Shown: positions 7,981-15,267 of the stretch, piece after piece | Layout: each line of letters opens with the position of its first letter | Numbering within the stretch: the stretch's first letter is position 1 | Source of the DNA: JAVBKX01 sp031553835 | GTDB taxonomy: Bacteria; Bacteroidota; Bacteroidia; Bacteroidales; Azobacteroidaceae | DNA length: 64,000 nucleotides | Direction of reading: 5' to 3' | Assembly: GCA_031553835.1 (NCBI GenBank) | Contig: JAVBKX010000001.1 | Span: 1 to 64,000, forward strand | Program-made: the position numbers and the translations under genes | The notes under the pieces: generated by a model | What the model was told of the DNA's origin: nothing | The model's database searches: none | Seen by the model: the letters and a program-made list of their open reading frames with translations, nothing else

Positions 7981-8874
7981 ATGAATTACAGAAACGTATT
8001 TTTATCCATATTGTGCTATTGCATCTCCATCTCTAATGTATTTTCTCAATCCGGTATAGAAATTCCGATTTGGCCGGATGGGGCTGCTGAAAGTAATGGA
8101 ATTACCGATCCGGAAAAAAATGACAATAATTTCTGGCTGCATAATATATCAACTGCTTCGATGTGCATATATCCCGCCGATCCGGCTAAAAACACCGGTA
8201 AGGTTATTCTAATCTGTCCGGGCGGAGGGTATGCCGGTGAAGCCATTAAACACGAAGGCCGGGACTTTGCCTTGTGGTATGCGCAAAACGGAATTACCGG
8301 AATTGTAATGAAATACCGTTTACCCAACGGTCATGACGACATACCTCTGAAAGATGTACAGGAAGCCATGCGGATTATTCGCAAGCGATCTGCAGAATGG
8401 GGCATTGACCCGCAACAAGTTGGAATTTCCGGATTTTCAGCAGGCGGACATCTGGCTTCCACTTTATTGACGCATTTTGACGAAACTTGCCGTCCGGATT
8501 TCGGAATCCTTTTTTATCCGGTCATTTCATTGGATGGCGAAAAAAATCCGCATATTGGATCCAGGAAAAATTTGTTGGGAAATAATGACACAAACCAACA
8601 ATTAATAGACTATTATTCTAATGAGAAGCAGATCCGGAACAACACCCCTCCCACTCTACTGCTTTTAAGCGACGATGATACTGTAGTCATTCCCGAAAAT
8701 AGTATCTTGTTTTACCGGGGATTGAAAGCAAAAAACATTCCGGCCTGCTTGTACATCTTTCCTGAAGGCGGACATGGCTGGGGTTTTAATACCAATTTCC
8801 GGTATCATGAAGAAATGAAATCGTTGCTATTGAATTGGCTTTTTCCGGACAAATTACCCTTTGTAAACAGATAA
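7981..8874 (+). CDS. Secreted alpha/beta hydrolase, acetylxylan-esterase-like
   Basis: 297 aa. A signal peptide of ~22 residues ends near VFSQS. The fold motifs are complete: oxyanion loop CPGGGY (residues 79-84), nucleophile elbow GFSAGGH with Ser153, acid in SDDDT (231-233), and His265 in EGGHGWG. This belongs to the BD-FAE/acetylxylan-esterase-like group that removes acyl groups from plant polysaccharides or related esters. Its 3' end overlaps by 21 nt a decayed gene on the other strand. A GH76 gene lies 9 kb away but not in an operon with it. Confidence 0.85.
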   Translation: MNYRNVFLSILCYCISISNVFSQSGIEIPIWPDGAAESNGITDPEKNDNNFWLHNISTASMCIYPADPAKNTGKVILICPGGGYAGEAIKHEGRDFALWYAQNGITGIVMKYRLPNGHDDIPLKDVQEAMRIIRKRSAEWGIDPQQVGISGFSAGGHLASTLLTHFDETCRPDFGILFYPVISLDGEKNPHIGSRKNLLGNNDTNQQLIDYYSNEKQIRNNTPPTLLLLSDDDTVVIPENSILFYRGLKAKNIPACLYIFPEGGHGWGFNTNFRYHEEMKSLLLNWLFPDKLPFVNR

Positions 8875-9356
8875 TTCGGCCTCTATCAGTTCGATTAAAC
8901 TATCCTTTTCATTCGAAGTACTTTCCTGAAAAAATCCTTTATAACGGGTGGGTTGATCCGGATAATTATCGGGAATTTTTGAATAAGCCTTTCGTAACAG
9001 TGTAAGCAAAGTACTATCGGGCATGATATAAACTTCTTTTAAAGAATCTGTTTTAGGGCATAAATATATTGTTCTTGAAACATTCGTATTCGTTGGAGGA
9101 ATCAAAATACTATCTGTTTCATATTCAATACTTGCGAAATAGAGAAAAGTATTTGTGTTGTATGAAGATATTTCAAGTGCAAATCTTCCATTGGAAGTGG
9201 AGATGGTACCGGTTTTATGGTCCTTGGTAAAAATACTTACTTTTGAAACGGACGCTTGTGTTTCTTTGTCGAGAACCGTTCCCGACAAATGGATAGTTTG
9301 AGAATATGCCGCTATTGAAAGTAAAAGCAGAAATATTTTAGGATAATAAATCGCAT
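8854..9356 (-). pseudogene. Truncated, frameshifted carboxypeptidase-regulatory-domain protein
   Basis: From 9288 the frame encodes a CarboxypepD_reg-like domain (SGTVLDKETQASVSKVSIF, then a domain like that of the 13767-14855 gene), but it begins at TTG. Upstream in the same frame, FLLLLSIAAYSQTIHLSG is clearly a signal peptide with no start codon. An ATG at 9354-9356 (MRFIILK) sits in another frame and stops after 14 codons, so one frameshift between them is implied. The protein then ends after ~144 residues, within what aligns to residue ~150 of the 362-aa paralogue. It is broken at both ends. Confidence 0.6.
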
Positions 9357-9360
9357 AGAT

Positions 9361-10167
9361 TCAATGAATTGTACATACTAAAGCTGATATACCCGGATTA
9401 AAAGAAATTTTTTCTAATTTAGCCATACATACTTCTCTTATATATCCGGCCCCGGAGCAGACAGGAAAATTGAGTCGGCCTTCTCCATAATATTGGACTA
9501 CTCCAAACGAAACAAAAACCTCTGACACACTTAATTGAATATCATCTAATATTTCAATGTAATATTCAGCATTTTTATTATTTGCCTTAATGATTCTGTA
9601 CAGAGGGCTTTGCAGATAACTTTCTCCTATCGCTTGGGTATTGCTATTAAACGCATAAACATTAATACGCACAACTACACTATCATAGGTGCAATCGCTT
9701 ACTTCAAACCGGATTTGTTTTAATATGCAGTTTTTCTTTATTTTCCAGGAAGTGCCCCAATCGCCACCTAACCCCTTGAGCTCAGCTCTACCCGGAATCT
9801 TAAATCCTTTCTTTAGCCATTTAGACGTTATTTTAGAAGGATTGATAATGATTTCCGGTAATTCTTTTACAGCTTCTTCCAATATAATAGTTTCATTATC
9901 ATTCAGTTCTCCAGGAAATAGTTGTATAGTAGTATAATTGATATGACTAAAAGTCAACAATTCATTTTCTAAAGCATCGGGGATGGTTAAAGAAAAAATA
10001 CCATCTTGATTACTCACTGTACCTATCTCCTTTCCTTCAAATCCGACATTAACATATTTAATAATATCGCCATGAACATCCTTTGTTATTCCTTGAATAT
10101 GTATTTGAGCATTAGTAACAAAAGAATAATGAAGACAAAAAAATAACAAGAGCGCAATTTTATACAT
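9361..10167 (-). CDS. Secreted carboxypeptidase-like regulatory domain protein
   Basis: I chose the ATG at 10167, which gives a clean signal peptide (MYKIALLLFFCLHYSF, cleavage near TNAQ), 268 aa. Residues ~20-100 form a CarboxypepD_reg-like beta sandwich (IQGITKDVHGDIIKYVNVGF, then GTVSNQDGIFSL). The C-terminal half is a second beta-rich region without a name. Such proteins sit in the periplasm or outer membrane of Bacteroidota and often resemble the plug extension of TonB receptors. It lies between a 3' relic and a 5' relic of the same family, in one strand order. Confidence 0.7.
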   Translation of the reverse strand: MYKIALLLFFCLHYSFVTNAQIHIQGITKDVHGDIIKYVNVGFEGKEIGTVSNQDGIFSLTIPDALENELLTFSHINYTTIQLFPGELNDNETIILEEAVKELPEIIINPSKITSKWLKKGFKIPGRAELKGLGGDWGTSWKIKKNCILKQIRFEVSDCTYDSVVVRINVYAFNSNTQAIGESYLQSPLYRIIKANNKNAEYYIEILDDIQLSVSEVFVSFGVVQYYGEGRLNFPVCSGAGYIREVCMAKLEKISFNPGISALVCTIH

Positions 10168-10184
10168 ATTATAGAAAAATATTA

Positions 10185-10361
10185 TTAAAATGATATCCAA
10201 AAATTTTCATTTGTAGTATCCGGCAAACCAAATAATTGTTTAGAATAGCCATCAAATTTTGTGGAATTTGCAGGTATGATTACTGATTTATTTACAAAAG
10301 ATTTTGTTTCAAATGTATATTCCATCGCCTGTTCATTATATAAATTATGGTAATGATATAC
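10185..10361 (-). pseudogene. C-terminal relic of a carboxypeptidase-regulatory-domain protein
   Basis: An open frame of 58 codons ends at TAA (10185). It reads YHYHNLYNEQAMEYTFETKS and ends FGLPDTTNENFWISF. The end resembles the C-terminus of the intact paralogue at 13767-14855 (SLFELENMGTPDFWKNNNF). An in-frame TAA at 10362 closes it upstream and the rest of the gene is missing. An internal ATG at 10325 exists but no promoter is visible. Confidence 0.5.
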
Positions 10362-10472
10362 TTATTTACACCAATTTTCTTGGACAAGGTTATCACTGAT
10401 TGTTAATGCAATTATAAATTCCTTTCTAACCTTACAAAACAAATATACACTCTTTATCTGAATAATACAAAA

Positions 10473-10505
10473 AATGGGTAGTACTAAATTAATAGACTAC
10501 CCATT
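10473..10505 (-). terminator. Terminator-like hairpin
   Basis: Perfect 10-bp stem AATGGGTAGT (10473-10482) with ACTACCCATT (10496-10505), 13-nt loop, flanked by A-runs and T-runs on both sides. It is placed after the mini ORF and lipoprotein gene on the minus strand. Confidence 0.6.
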
Positions 10506-10532
10506 CTTTTATTAAAAATTTACCCCTTTATT

Positions 10533-10649
10533 TTACAGATTTATTATCATTAAGAGGTTTTTCTCTTTTCCACAAGTACATAAATCAGATCTTTTCCCAC
10601 ATTTTGGACAATAAAGTCCATCCTGCTTTTGTTGTTCTTTATCTTTCAT
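10533..10649 (-). CDS. 38-aa zinc-ribbon mini-protein
   Basis: ATG (10649) to TAA (10533), 38 codons. Cys14-x2-Cys17 (YCPKCGKR) and Cys24-x-Cys26 (CTCGK) form a compact zinc-knuckle pattern in a Lys/Gln-rich background. It starts 5 nt after the stop of the upstream lipoprotein gene and is followed by a terminator, so it is the last gene of a two-gene operon. Similar short CPKCG proteins occur as single zinc ribbons in Bacteroidota. Function is unknown. Confidence 0.55.
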   Translation of the reverse strand: MKDKEQQKQDGLYCPKCGKRSDLCTCGKEKNLLMIINL

Positions 10650-10654
10650 AACTT

Positions 10655-11116
10655 TTATTCAATGGTCCAATAACCACCATTCCTGATCTTTTCTGTATTG
10701 ATATAATTAACAAGATCTTTCCATGTTTTGAATTCTGTACTTTTTACATAATATTCTGTTTTATACTCTGTATAATTATCTTCACTACTCCCATGATATA
10801 TTGTTCTTTTCAGGCTATCACCATGAAGGGTAAATTTACTGTTATTTACAGAGTTAATTTTATCATACACATATTTACCCCTTGGAGTATATGTATATCC
10901 TGCTCCTGTAATGTATAATTCTTTGAACTCCCCCTTCTCAAAATAGAAATAATAAGATGAACCATCTGATTTTTCCCATACAATACCCTCAATGGCAGGA
11001 TTACCACCACCTCCACCATTATCCCCTTCATCATCATCTTTTGAGCAAGATGATAGGTTAACACACAAAGCTAATAATAGCATTACAATCACACCAAAGT
11101 TAAAATACTTTCTCAT
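10655..11116 (-). CDS. Lipoprotein, AT-rich accessory gene
   Basis: I chose the second ATG (11116): MRKYFNFGVIVMLLLALC then a lipobox ending LSSC. The acidic SKDDDEGDNG after the Cys is typical of surface-exported Bacteroidota lipoproteins, and a Gly run follows. The remaining ~110 residues are Tyr-rich and probably a small beta barrel (YYFYFEKGEFKELYI). No family is recognised. It is divergent from an XRE regulator gene; the shared 150-bp region has two palindromic sites that could control both. Confidence 0.7.
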   Translation of the reverse strand: MRKYFNFGVIVMLLLALCVNLSSCSKDDDEGDNGGGGGNPAIEGIVWEKSDGSSYYFYFEKGEFKELYITGAGYTYTPRGKYVYDKINSVNNSKFTLHGDSLKRTIYHGSSEDNYTEYKTEYYVKSTEFKTWKDLVNYINTEKIRNGGYWTIE

Positions 11117-11191
11117 AAAATACATTGTTATTAATTATTGCCTACTCTATTATTAGGATTTTCAGCTTCCTCCCATCTAAATTTAACTTAA

Positions 11192-11211
11192 AACAATCAT
11201 ATATGATTGTT
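11192..11211. promoter_or_regulatory. Perfect 20-bp palindrome, likely XRE operator
   Basis: AACAATCATATATGATTGTT is a perfect inverted repeat in the divergent region between the lipoprotein and XRE genes. A related site, AACAATCATTAATGAT (11243-11258), has its centre 51 bp downstream. Paired half-sites AACAATCAT are what a dimeric HTH regulator would bind. Confidence 0.65.
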
Positions 11212-11242
11212 GATGTGCAAATGTAAACAATTTCCTTTGTTG

Positions 11243-11258
11243 AACAATCATTAATGAT
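11243..11258. promoter_or_regulatory. Second operator-like palindrome
   Basis: AACAATCATTAATGAT contains the 12-bp palindrome ATCATTAATGAT and shares the half-site AACAATCAT with 11192. It ends 8 nt before the XRE start codon, so binding would block that gene's own expression. Confidence 0.55.
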
Positions 11259-11266
11259 AGAAAATT

Positions 11267-11485
11267 ATGAATAAGGAAGAGTTATTTAAGCTAATTGGAT
11301 TGAGGATAAGAGAATTAAGGGAAAATAAGAATTTAGGCTTACAGGAGTTTGCAGATAAGATTGATATTGAATATAACAATTTGATAAGAATTGAAAAGGG
11401 TAGGACAAATCCTACCCTTGGAACCTTGTATAGGATATGTCAGGCATTAGATATTAAGTTGGTTGATATTGTTGATGTGGAATAA
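11267..11485 (+). CDS. XRE-family HTH transcriptional regulator
   Basis: 72 aa and almost entirely one Cro/C1-type HTH domain: RIRELRENKNLGLQEFADKI then a second helix pair ending RIEKGRTNPTLGTLYRICQA. The length is normal for stand-alone antitoxin or phage-repressor-like regulators. It probably represses itself and the divergent lipoprotein gene through the palindromes at 11192 and 11243. A short uncharacterised gene follows 48 nt downstream and may be cotranscribed. Confidence 0.85.
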   Translation: MNKEELFKLIGLRIRELRENKNLGLQEFADKIDIEYNNLIRIEKGRTNPTLGTLYRICQALDIKLVDIVDVE

Positions 11486-11533
11486 AATACCTATGTTTGT
11501 GGGATTGTTTAACATATTAAAAATATGGTTATT

Positions 11534-11800
11534 ATGGAGATTACAGATGAAATGAAGAAATTTAAAGCTGAATTTGATAAAGTCTTAGCAGTAAAAAAGA
11601 ATATAAATCGCAAATTTGGTAATGATTATAAAATTGTAAAACATACAAATGATTGGAAAATTGTTTTATTAGTAGACATAAATGGATATTATGTCTATAA
11701 AGTTAATCTTACCTCTCATGATTATATATTTATAGATTATGGTTCTGAGTATAGTTGTTTGGAAAGTTTTTGTGATGCTATAATTGAAGAATACACATAA
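11534..11800 (+). CDS. Hypothetical protein, 88 aa
   Basis: The ATG at 11534 (MEITDEMKKFKAEFDKVLAV) is preferred; another ATG lies 9 nt upstream. It has an N-terminal helix followed by beta-like segments (YKIVKHTNDWKIVLLVDING). No family is recognised. It lies downstream of the XRE gene and ends immediately against the convergent next gene. Confidence 0.5.
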   Translation: MEITDEMKKFKAEFDKVLAVKKNINRKFGNDYKIVKHTNDWKIVLLVDINGYYVYKVNLTSHDYIFIDYGSEYSCLESFCDAIIEEYT

Positions 11801-12052
11801 TCATTTGTGTACAACCTCCCAATCTTCATTTTCCACAATTTTCTTTGTCCCATAAGATATTATTTTCAAAATAATATCAGGAAATGTGTGTGTATATTCA
11901 TAAGAATTAATTCCAATTATATCTAAAAATGTTTCTAAATCATGTTTCACTAACTTTTCTTTAAATTCATCAGACCATATATTCATTCCTTTTACAATAC
12001 TTTCTCTTATATTATTGGATACATCCAAAGTAAACTCTTTATTTAATCCCAT
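11801..12052 (-). CDS. Hypothetical protein, 83 aa
   Basis: Acidic, helical small protein beginning MGLNKEFTLDVSNNIRESIV. It is tail to tail with the preceding gene with no space between the stops. Composition is as AT-rich as the rest of this accessory stretch. No domain is recognised. Confidence 0.5.
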   Translation of the reverse strand: MGLNKEFTLDVSNNIRESIVKGMNIWSDEFKEKLVKHDLETFLDIIGINSYEYTHTFPDIILKIISYGTKKIVENEDWEVVHK

Positions 12053-12104
12053 ATCTTTATCTTTTTAAGAAAGATAGGAATTTCAAAATTATAATCAATA
12101 GTAA

Positions 12105-12120
12105 AATAAGGTACCTTATT
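12105..12120. repeat. 16-bp palindrome near the transposase
   Basis: AATAAGGTACCTTATT is a perfect inverted repeat. TACCTTATT recurs at 12149-12157, so a longer stem is also possible. It may mark the left edge of the insertion element, but no matching right end was found. Confidence 0.35.
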
Positions 12121-12204
12121 AGGATACTTTAGTGTACTCATCTGAGAATACCTTATTTTTTTGTTAAAAATCCCTAGAAATGAGCAATATTTCACATCAA
12201 TATA

Positions 12205-12236
12205 TTTGTTTTAGTGTAATATTATTCTTACCTTTG
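12205..12236 (+). promoter_or_regulatory. Bacteroidota promoter of the transposase
   Basis: TTTG (12205-12208), 20-nt spacer, TACCTTTG (12229-12236). The start codon is 33 nt downstream. Confidence 0.7.
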
Positions 12237-12269
12237 TGAGGTAATTAAGAAACAATAAAACAATTGATT

Positions 12270-13199
12270 ATGTTAGGTTTGCAGTTTAATTCACTTTTTG
12301 AGTTGGGAAAAGTCTTTGAAGAAGAACAAACTTGTATTGAATATCTTGAAAAACTAATTTGGAATGGAAACCCTGTTTCTCCCTTTGATCCAACATCAAA
12401 AGTTTATAAATGTGCAAACAATAAATATAGATGCAAAAACACAGGTCTATATTTCAATGTGAAAACCAATACAATGTTTGATTCTACCAAAATATCTCTG
12501 CAAAAGTGGTTTATGGCTATTTGGTTGATTTGTTCACATAAAAAAGGTATCTCATCTCATCAATTAGCAAAGGATATTGATGTAACACAAAAGACTGCTT
12601 GGTTTATGTTACATAGAATTAGAAAATGCTATGGCTTTGAGAATAACCATATCCTTGATAATAAAGTGGAAAATGATGAAACATATATAGGTGGTGCAGA
12701 GAAAAATAAACATGCAAATAAAAAAACAAAAGGTACTCAAGGTAGAAGTTGTAAAACTAAAACTCCTGTCTTTGGTATGGTACAAAGAGGTGGCAAGTTA
12801 GTTGCTAAGAAAGTGAAATCAAATGGATCTGAACATTTAACTTCTGAAATGATTAAAACCATTAAGGAAGGTGCAACTGTTTACACTGATGAATGGTTGG
12901 GATATAACAATATCAATAAATTCTATAAACATTTGTATGTAAAACATGGTGCAAAGGAATTTGTTAAGGGAGATGTTTATACAAATACAATTGAAGGGTT
13001 TTGGTCTTTGTTAAAGAGAGGAATTTTAGGAATTTATCATTTTGTTTCCAAAGAACATTTGCAATTTTACATTGATGAGTTTGTATTTAGGTATAATACT
13101 CGTAATTTTGCAAATGAAACAGTGAGGTTTGCACACTTATTGTGTAATGTTTCCAACAATTATTTACCTTATAAACAATTAATTGCTCATAATGGATAA
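12270..13199 (+). CDS. IS1595-family (ISXO2-like) transposase
   Basis: 309 aa from the ATG at 12270. The ISXO2-like catalytic domain shows NDETYIGG and VYTDEWLGY for the two Asp residues, then NTIEGFWSLLKRG and HLQFYIDEFVFRYNTRNF. The N-terminal zinc-ribbon region keeps only the second pair of Cys (YKC and YRCKNTG); the first knuckle reads NPVSPFDPTSKV, with Ser and Asp where Cys is normally found. The gene is full length and has its own promoter. The passenger ORF overlaps its end by 8 nt. I could not define terminal inverted repeats. Confidence 0.85.
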   Translation: MLGLQFNSLFELGKVFEEEQTCIEYLEKLIWNGNPVSPFDPTSKVYKCANNKYRCKNTGLYFNVKTNTMFDSTKISLQKWFMAIWLICSHKKGISSHQLAKDIDVTQKTAWFMLHRIRKCYGFENNHILDNKVENDETYIGGAEKNKHANKKTKGTQGRSCKTKTPVFGMVQRGGKLVAKKVKSNGSEHLTSEMIKTIKEGATVYTDEWLGYNNINKFYKHLYVKHGAKEFVKGDVYTNTIEGFWSLLKRGILGIYHFVSKEHLQFYIDEFVFRYNTRNFANETVRFAHLLCNVSNNYLPYKQLIAHNG

Positions 13200-13560
13200 T
13201 AAGATAAAAAATACTATCATTGTAAAAGTTACACTTGCCAAAAAAGAGATTCCAATATATCTATTAAGCAATGGTAAGGTAATGGTGGATGAAAAAATCA
13301 TACCTTATTTGAAAGAAAGTGTGAAAACCAAGATAGAACCCCATATTATAATTGATGATAAAACCAATGAAATAGACTCATACAACCTAAAAGAGGTTCT
13401 TGGTAAACTTCCACATTTCATATTAGAAGATATTGCAAAATACTTAATACTTGAAAGATTCAATATGATAGAAGAACCACCACAGGAAAGGGAATTATCT
13501 GATTTTGACAAACTTATTATGCAAGCAATGAAATATAATCCAAAAAAGGGGGAGAAATAA
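13192..13560 (+). CDS. Passenger protein overlapping the transposase gene
   Basis: 122 aa from the ATG at 13192, overlapping the transposase stop by 8 nt, so translation is coupled. It starts MDNKIKNTIIVKVTLAKKEI and ends in a Lys-rich tail (YNPKKGEK). The sequence is hydrophilic with no membrane segment or known motif. A strong terminator follows directly. It is probably an accessory or regulatory gene of the insertion element. Confidence 0.6.
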   Translation: MDNKIKNTIIVKVTLAKKEIPIYLLSNGKVMVDEKIIPYLKESVKTKIEPHIIIDDKTNEIDSYNLKEVLGKLPHFILEDIAKYLILERFNMIEEPPQERELSDFDKLIMQAMKYNPKKGEK

Positions 13561-13582
13561 ATAGAATCTATATAAAAATAGA

Positions 13583-13612
13583 AATGGACTACTTGAAAAC
13601 AGGTAGTCCATT
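13583..13612 (+). terminator. Rho-independent terminator after the transposase operon
   Basis: Perfect 10-bp stem AATGGACTAC (13583-13592) with GTAGTCCATT (13603-13612), 10-nt loop, then a T-run. Confidence 0.85.
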
Positions 13613-13766
13613 TTTTGTATTATTGAAATTAAACTTATAATTTTGTTTTGTGGGGATGGAAATAAAATCAATCTCTACACTATTTATAGAAATTAGTGTA
13701 AATAGATATATCATTACCTAAATTATTTTGACACATTTCTTATTGTATAATACTTTTTTGTACTGA

Positions 13767-14855
13767 TCAAAAATTATTATTTTTCCAAAAATCAGGTGTT
13801 CCCATATTTTCCAATTCAAAAAGAGAAAAAGTATATGTTTTTTTCAGTCTCTTCTCTATATCATTATCAACAATGTATGTACCTGTAAATAGTTTGATAG
13901 TATTTTTGTGGTTCTGCACATATTCTCCTTCGGGAGCTTTTATATTTATTTTCGCATCATTTAAGTATGATTCCATATAGTATTTACCTGAATGACCTTT
14001 TGAGAACTGAATCTTAAAAAAATGATTGTTTTTTTGCCATTTGATATCTCTGTATTTTATTGTGGTTAATTCTGAAGAATTAGGATAAGACTGAGCTATT
14101 GCTTCTGTCAATATCGTATCTTGCTTGTTTATATAAAACAAAAAATATAAATATCTCTTCTTATTTGTCTTTTTAGGAGATATGCTGATAACAAACCGAT
14201 CATCTGAATCTCCTTTTAATTCATAATCAAACAGGTCTAATTTTTTATTCACTGACATATTCTCCAAAATAAGTCCATGATTAATCAACCTGTCTTTTTT
14301 TGCGGATAAATCATCTTTGATTTTATCCAATTGAACAACATTAAAATCCCAGTCCAGGTCTCCATTTGATTTCATTTTTTCTAACGAAATATCAATCAAA
14401 GCATAAATTTCTTTGCTGCCCTGAAAAGTTAAACTTTCATCAATATGGCACAAATATGTTTTTGATTGTGCCATCTCAAGCTTATTACCTAAATTTTTTA
14501 TTGCCTGATCTAATATTTTTTCAGCATGATAGGGAGTCACAACGGCTTCAGACAATTCTATATCATGAGGATTTAAGAAAAAGGTTGAATGCAAATTGAA
14601 AGAATCCGGCCAGATTGTGACCGGATCGTATGCTAAATGAATCAGATGTACAGGGTTATTTTTATTAGATTCAATAATAAAATATCCATTTTCATCTGTC
14701 ATGGTAAACCAAGAATTATCTGTGTTACAAATTGCGACATCTGAAATAGGATGGCCGGTATTTTTATCCAGTACCTGTCCCTTCATCTTCTCTTGAGAAA
14801 ATAAAGGAAATGAATGTATTAACAATAATAGCAATAATAGCAAATGCTGTTTCAT
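13767..14855 (-). CDS. Secreted carboxypeptidase-like regulatory domain protein
   Basis: 362 aa with a signal peptide (MKQHLLLLLLLLIHSFPLFS then Q). Residues 21-100 are a CarboxypepD_reg-like domain (KMKGQVLDKNTGHPISDVAI, then TMTDENGYFII). A helical linker around AEKILDQAIKNL is followed by a large beta-rich region. It is the intact relative of the relics at 8854-9356 and 10185-10361. It lies just downstream of a GG-type precursor peptide gene on the same strand, a common neighbourhood for such proteins in Bacteroidota; the functional link is inferred. Confidence 0.75.
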   Translation of the reverse strand: MKQHLLLLLLLLIHSFPLFSQEKMKGQVLDKNTGHPISDVAICNTDNSWFTMTDENGYFIIESNKNNPVHLIHLAYDPVTIWPDSFNLHSTFFLNPHDIELSEAVVTPYHAEKILDQAIKNLGNKLEMAQSKTYLCHIDESLTFQGSKEIYALIDISLEKMKSNGDLDWDFNVVQLDKIKDDLSAKKDRLINHGLILENMSVNKKLDLFDYELKGDSDDRFVISISPKKTNKKRYLYFLFYINKQDTILTEAIAQSYPNSSELTTIKYRDIKWQKNNHFFKIQFSKGHSGKYYMESYLNDAKINIKAPEGEYVQNHKNTIKLFTGTYIVDNDIEKRLKKTYTFSLFELENMGTPDFWKNNNF

Positions 14856-14878
14856 AAAAATCTCGCATATCCTTTATT

Positions 14879-14912
14879 AAAGAGGTCTCCATAATGACTT
14901 GTGAGACCTCTT
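14879..14912 (-). terminator. Hairpin between the precursor peptide and the next gene
   Basis: Perfect 10-bp stem AAGAGGTCTC (14879-14888) with GAGACCTCTT (14903-14912) and a 14-nt loop. The trailing U-run is weak, so it may be partial: it would let some transcripts continue into the downstream gene. Confidence 0.55.
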
Positions 14913-14936
14913 GATTAATTTCGATAATAAATAGGG

Positions 14937-15113
14937 TTATCCCATTGCACTTCTACATTGCTGTTTCCCTGCTTCCCAAGCATTTTTCACACAATCAACA
15001 ACCCATTCAACAGCAGCAACCACAGCTTTAATAAGATTTCCACCTTCCACATTTAACATTTCTTATTGACTCATTTCGCTCACGCCATAAGCATTTAAAT
15101 CCAAATTTTTCAT
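14937..15113 (-). pseudogene. GG-leader natural-product/bacteriocin precursor with a stop in the leader
   Basis: Start ATG at 15113. The leader reads MKNLDLNAYGVSEMSQ, then TAA at codon 17, then EMLNVEGG with the double glycine at 24-25. This is the GG-Bacteroidales natural-product leader (LNAYGVxEM...EM...GG). The 33-residue core starts NLIKAVVAAVEWVVDCVKNA and has two Cys. A CAA-to-TAA change is the simplest cause. No radical-SAM enzyme or peptidase/ABC exporter gene lies near it in the window. Confidence 0.7.
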
Positions 15114-15267
15114 AAAACTACAAAATTAAATAATTGAACATTATTGCAAACAATTTTTGCCTGCAAATCATCCGAAATTATTGCGTGCATTCAAAAATTT
15201 CATTTGATACGACAAAAGTATGAACCCATAGTGCAATAATATTGCATCATTTTATTTTTCCTGAACT

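Noticed and set aside
12100..13760. Terminal inverted repeats for the IS1595-type element
   Set aside because: I compared both flanks for matching ends and found only short A/T-rich similarity, so no boundaries are claimed.
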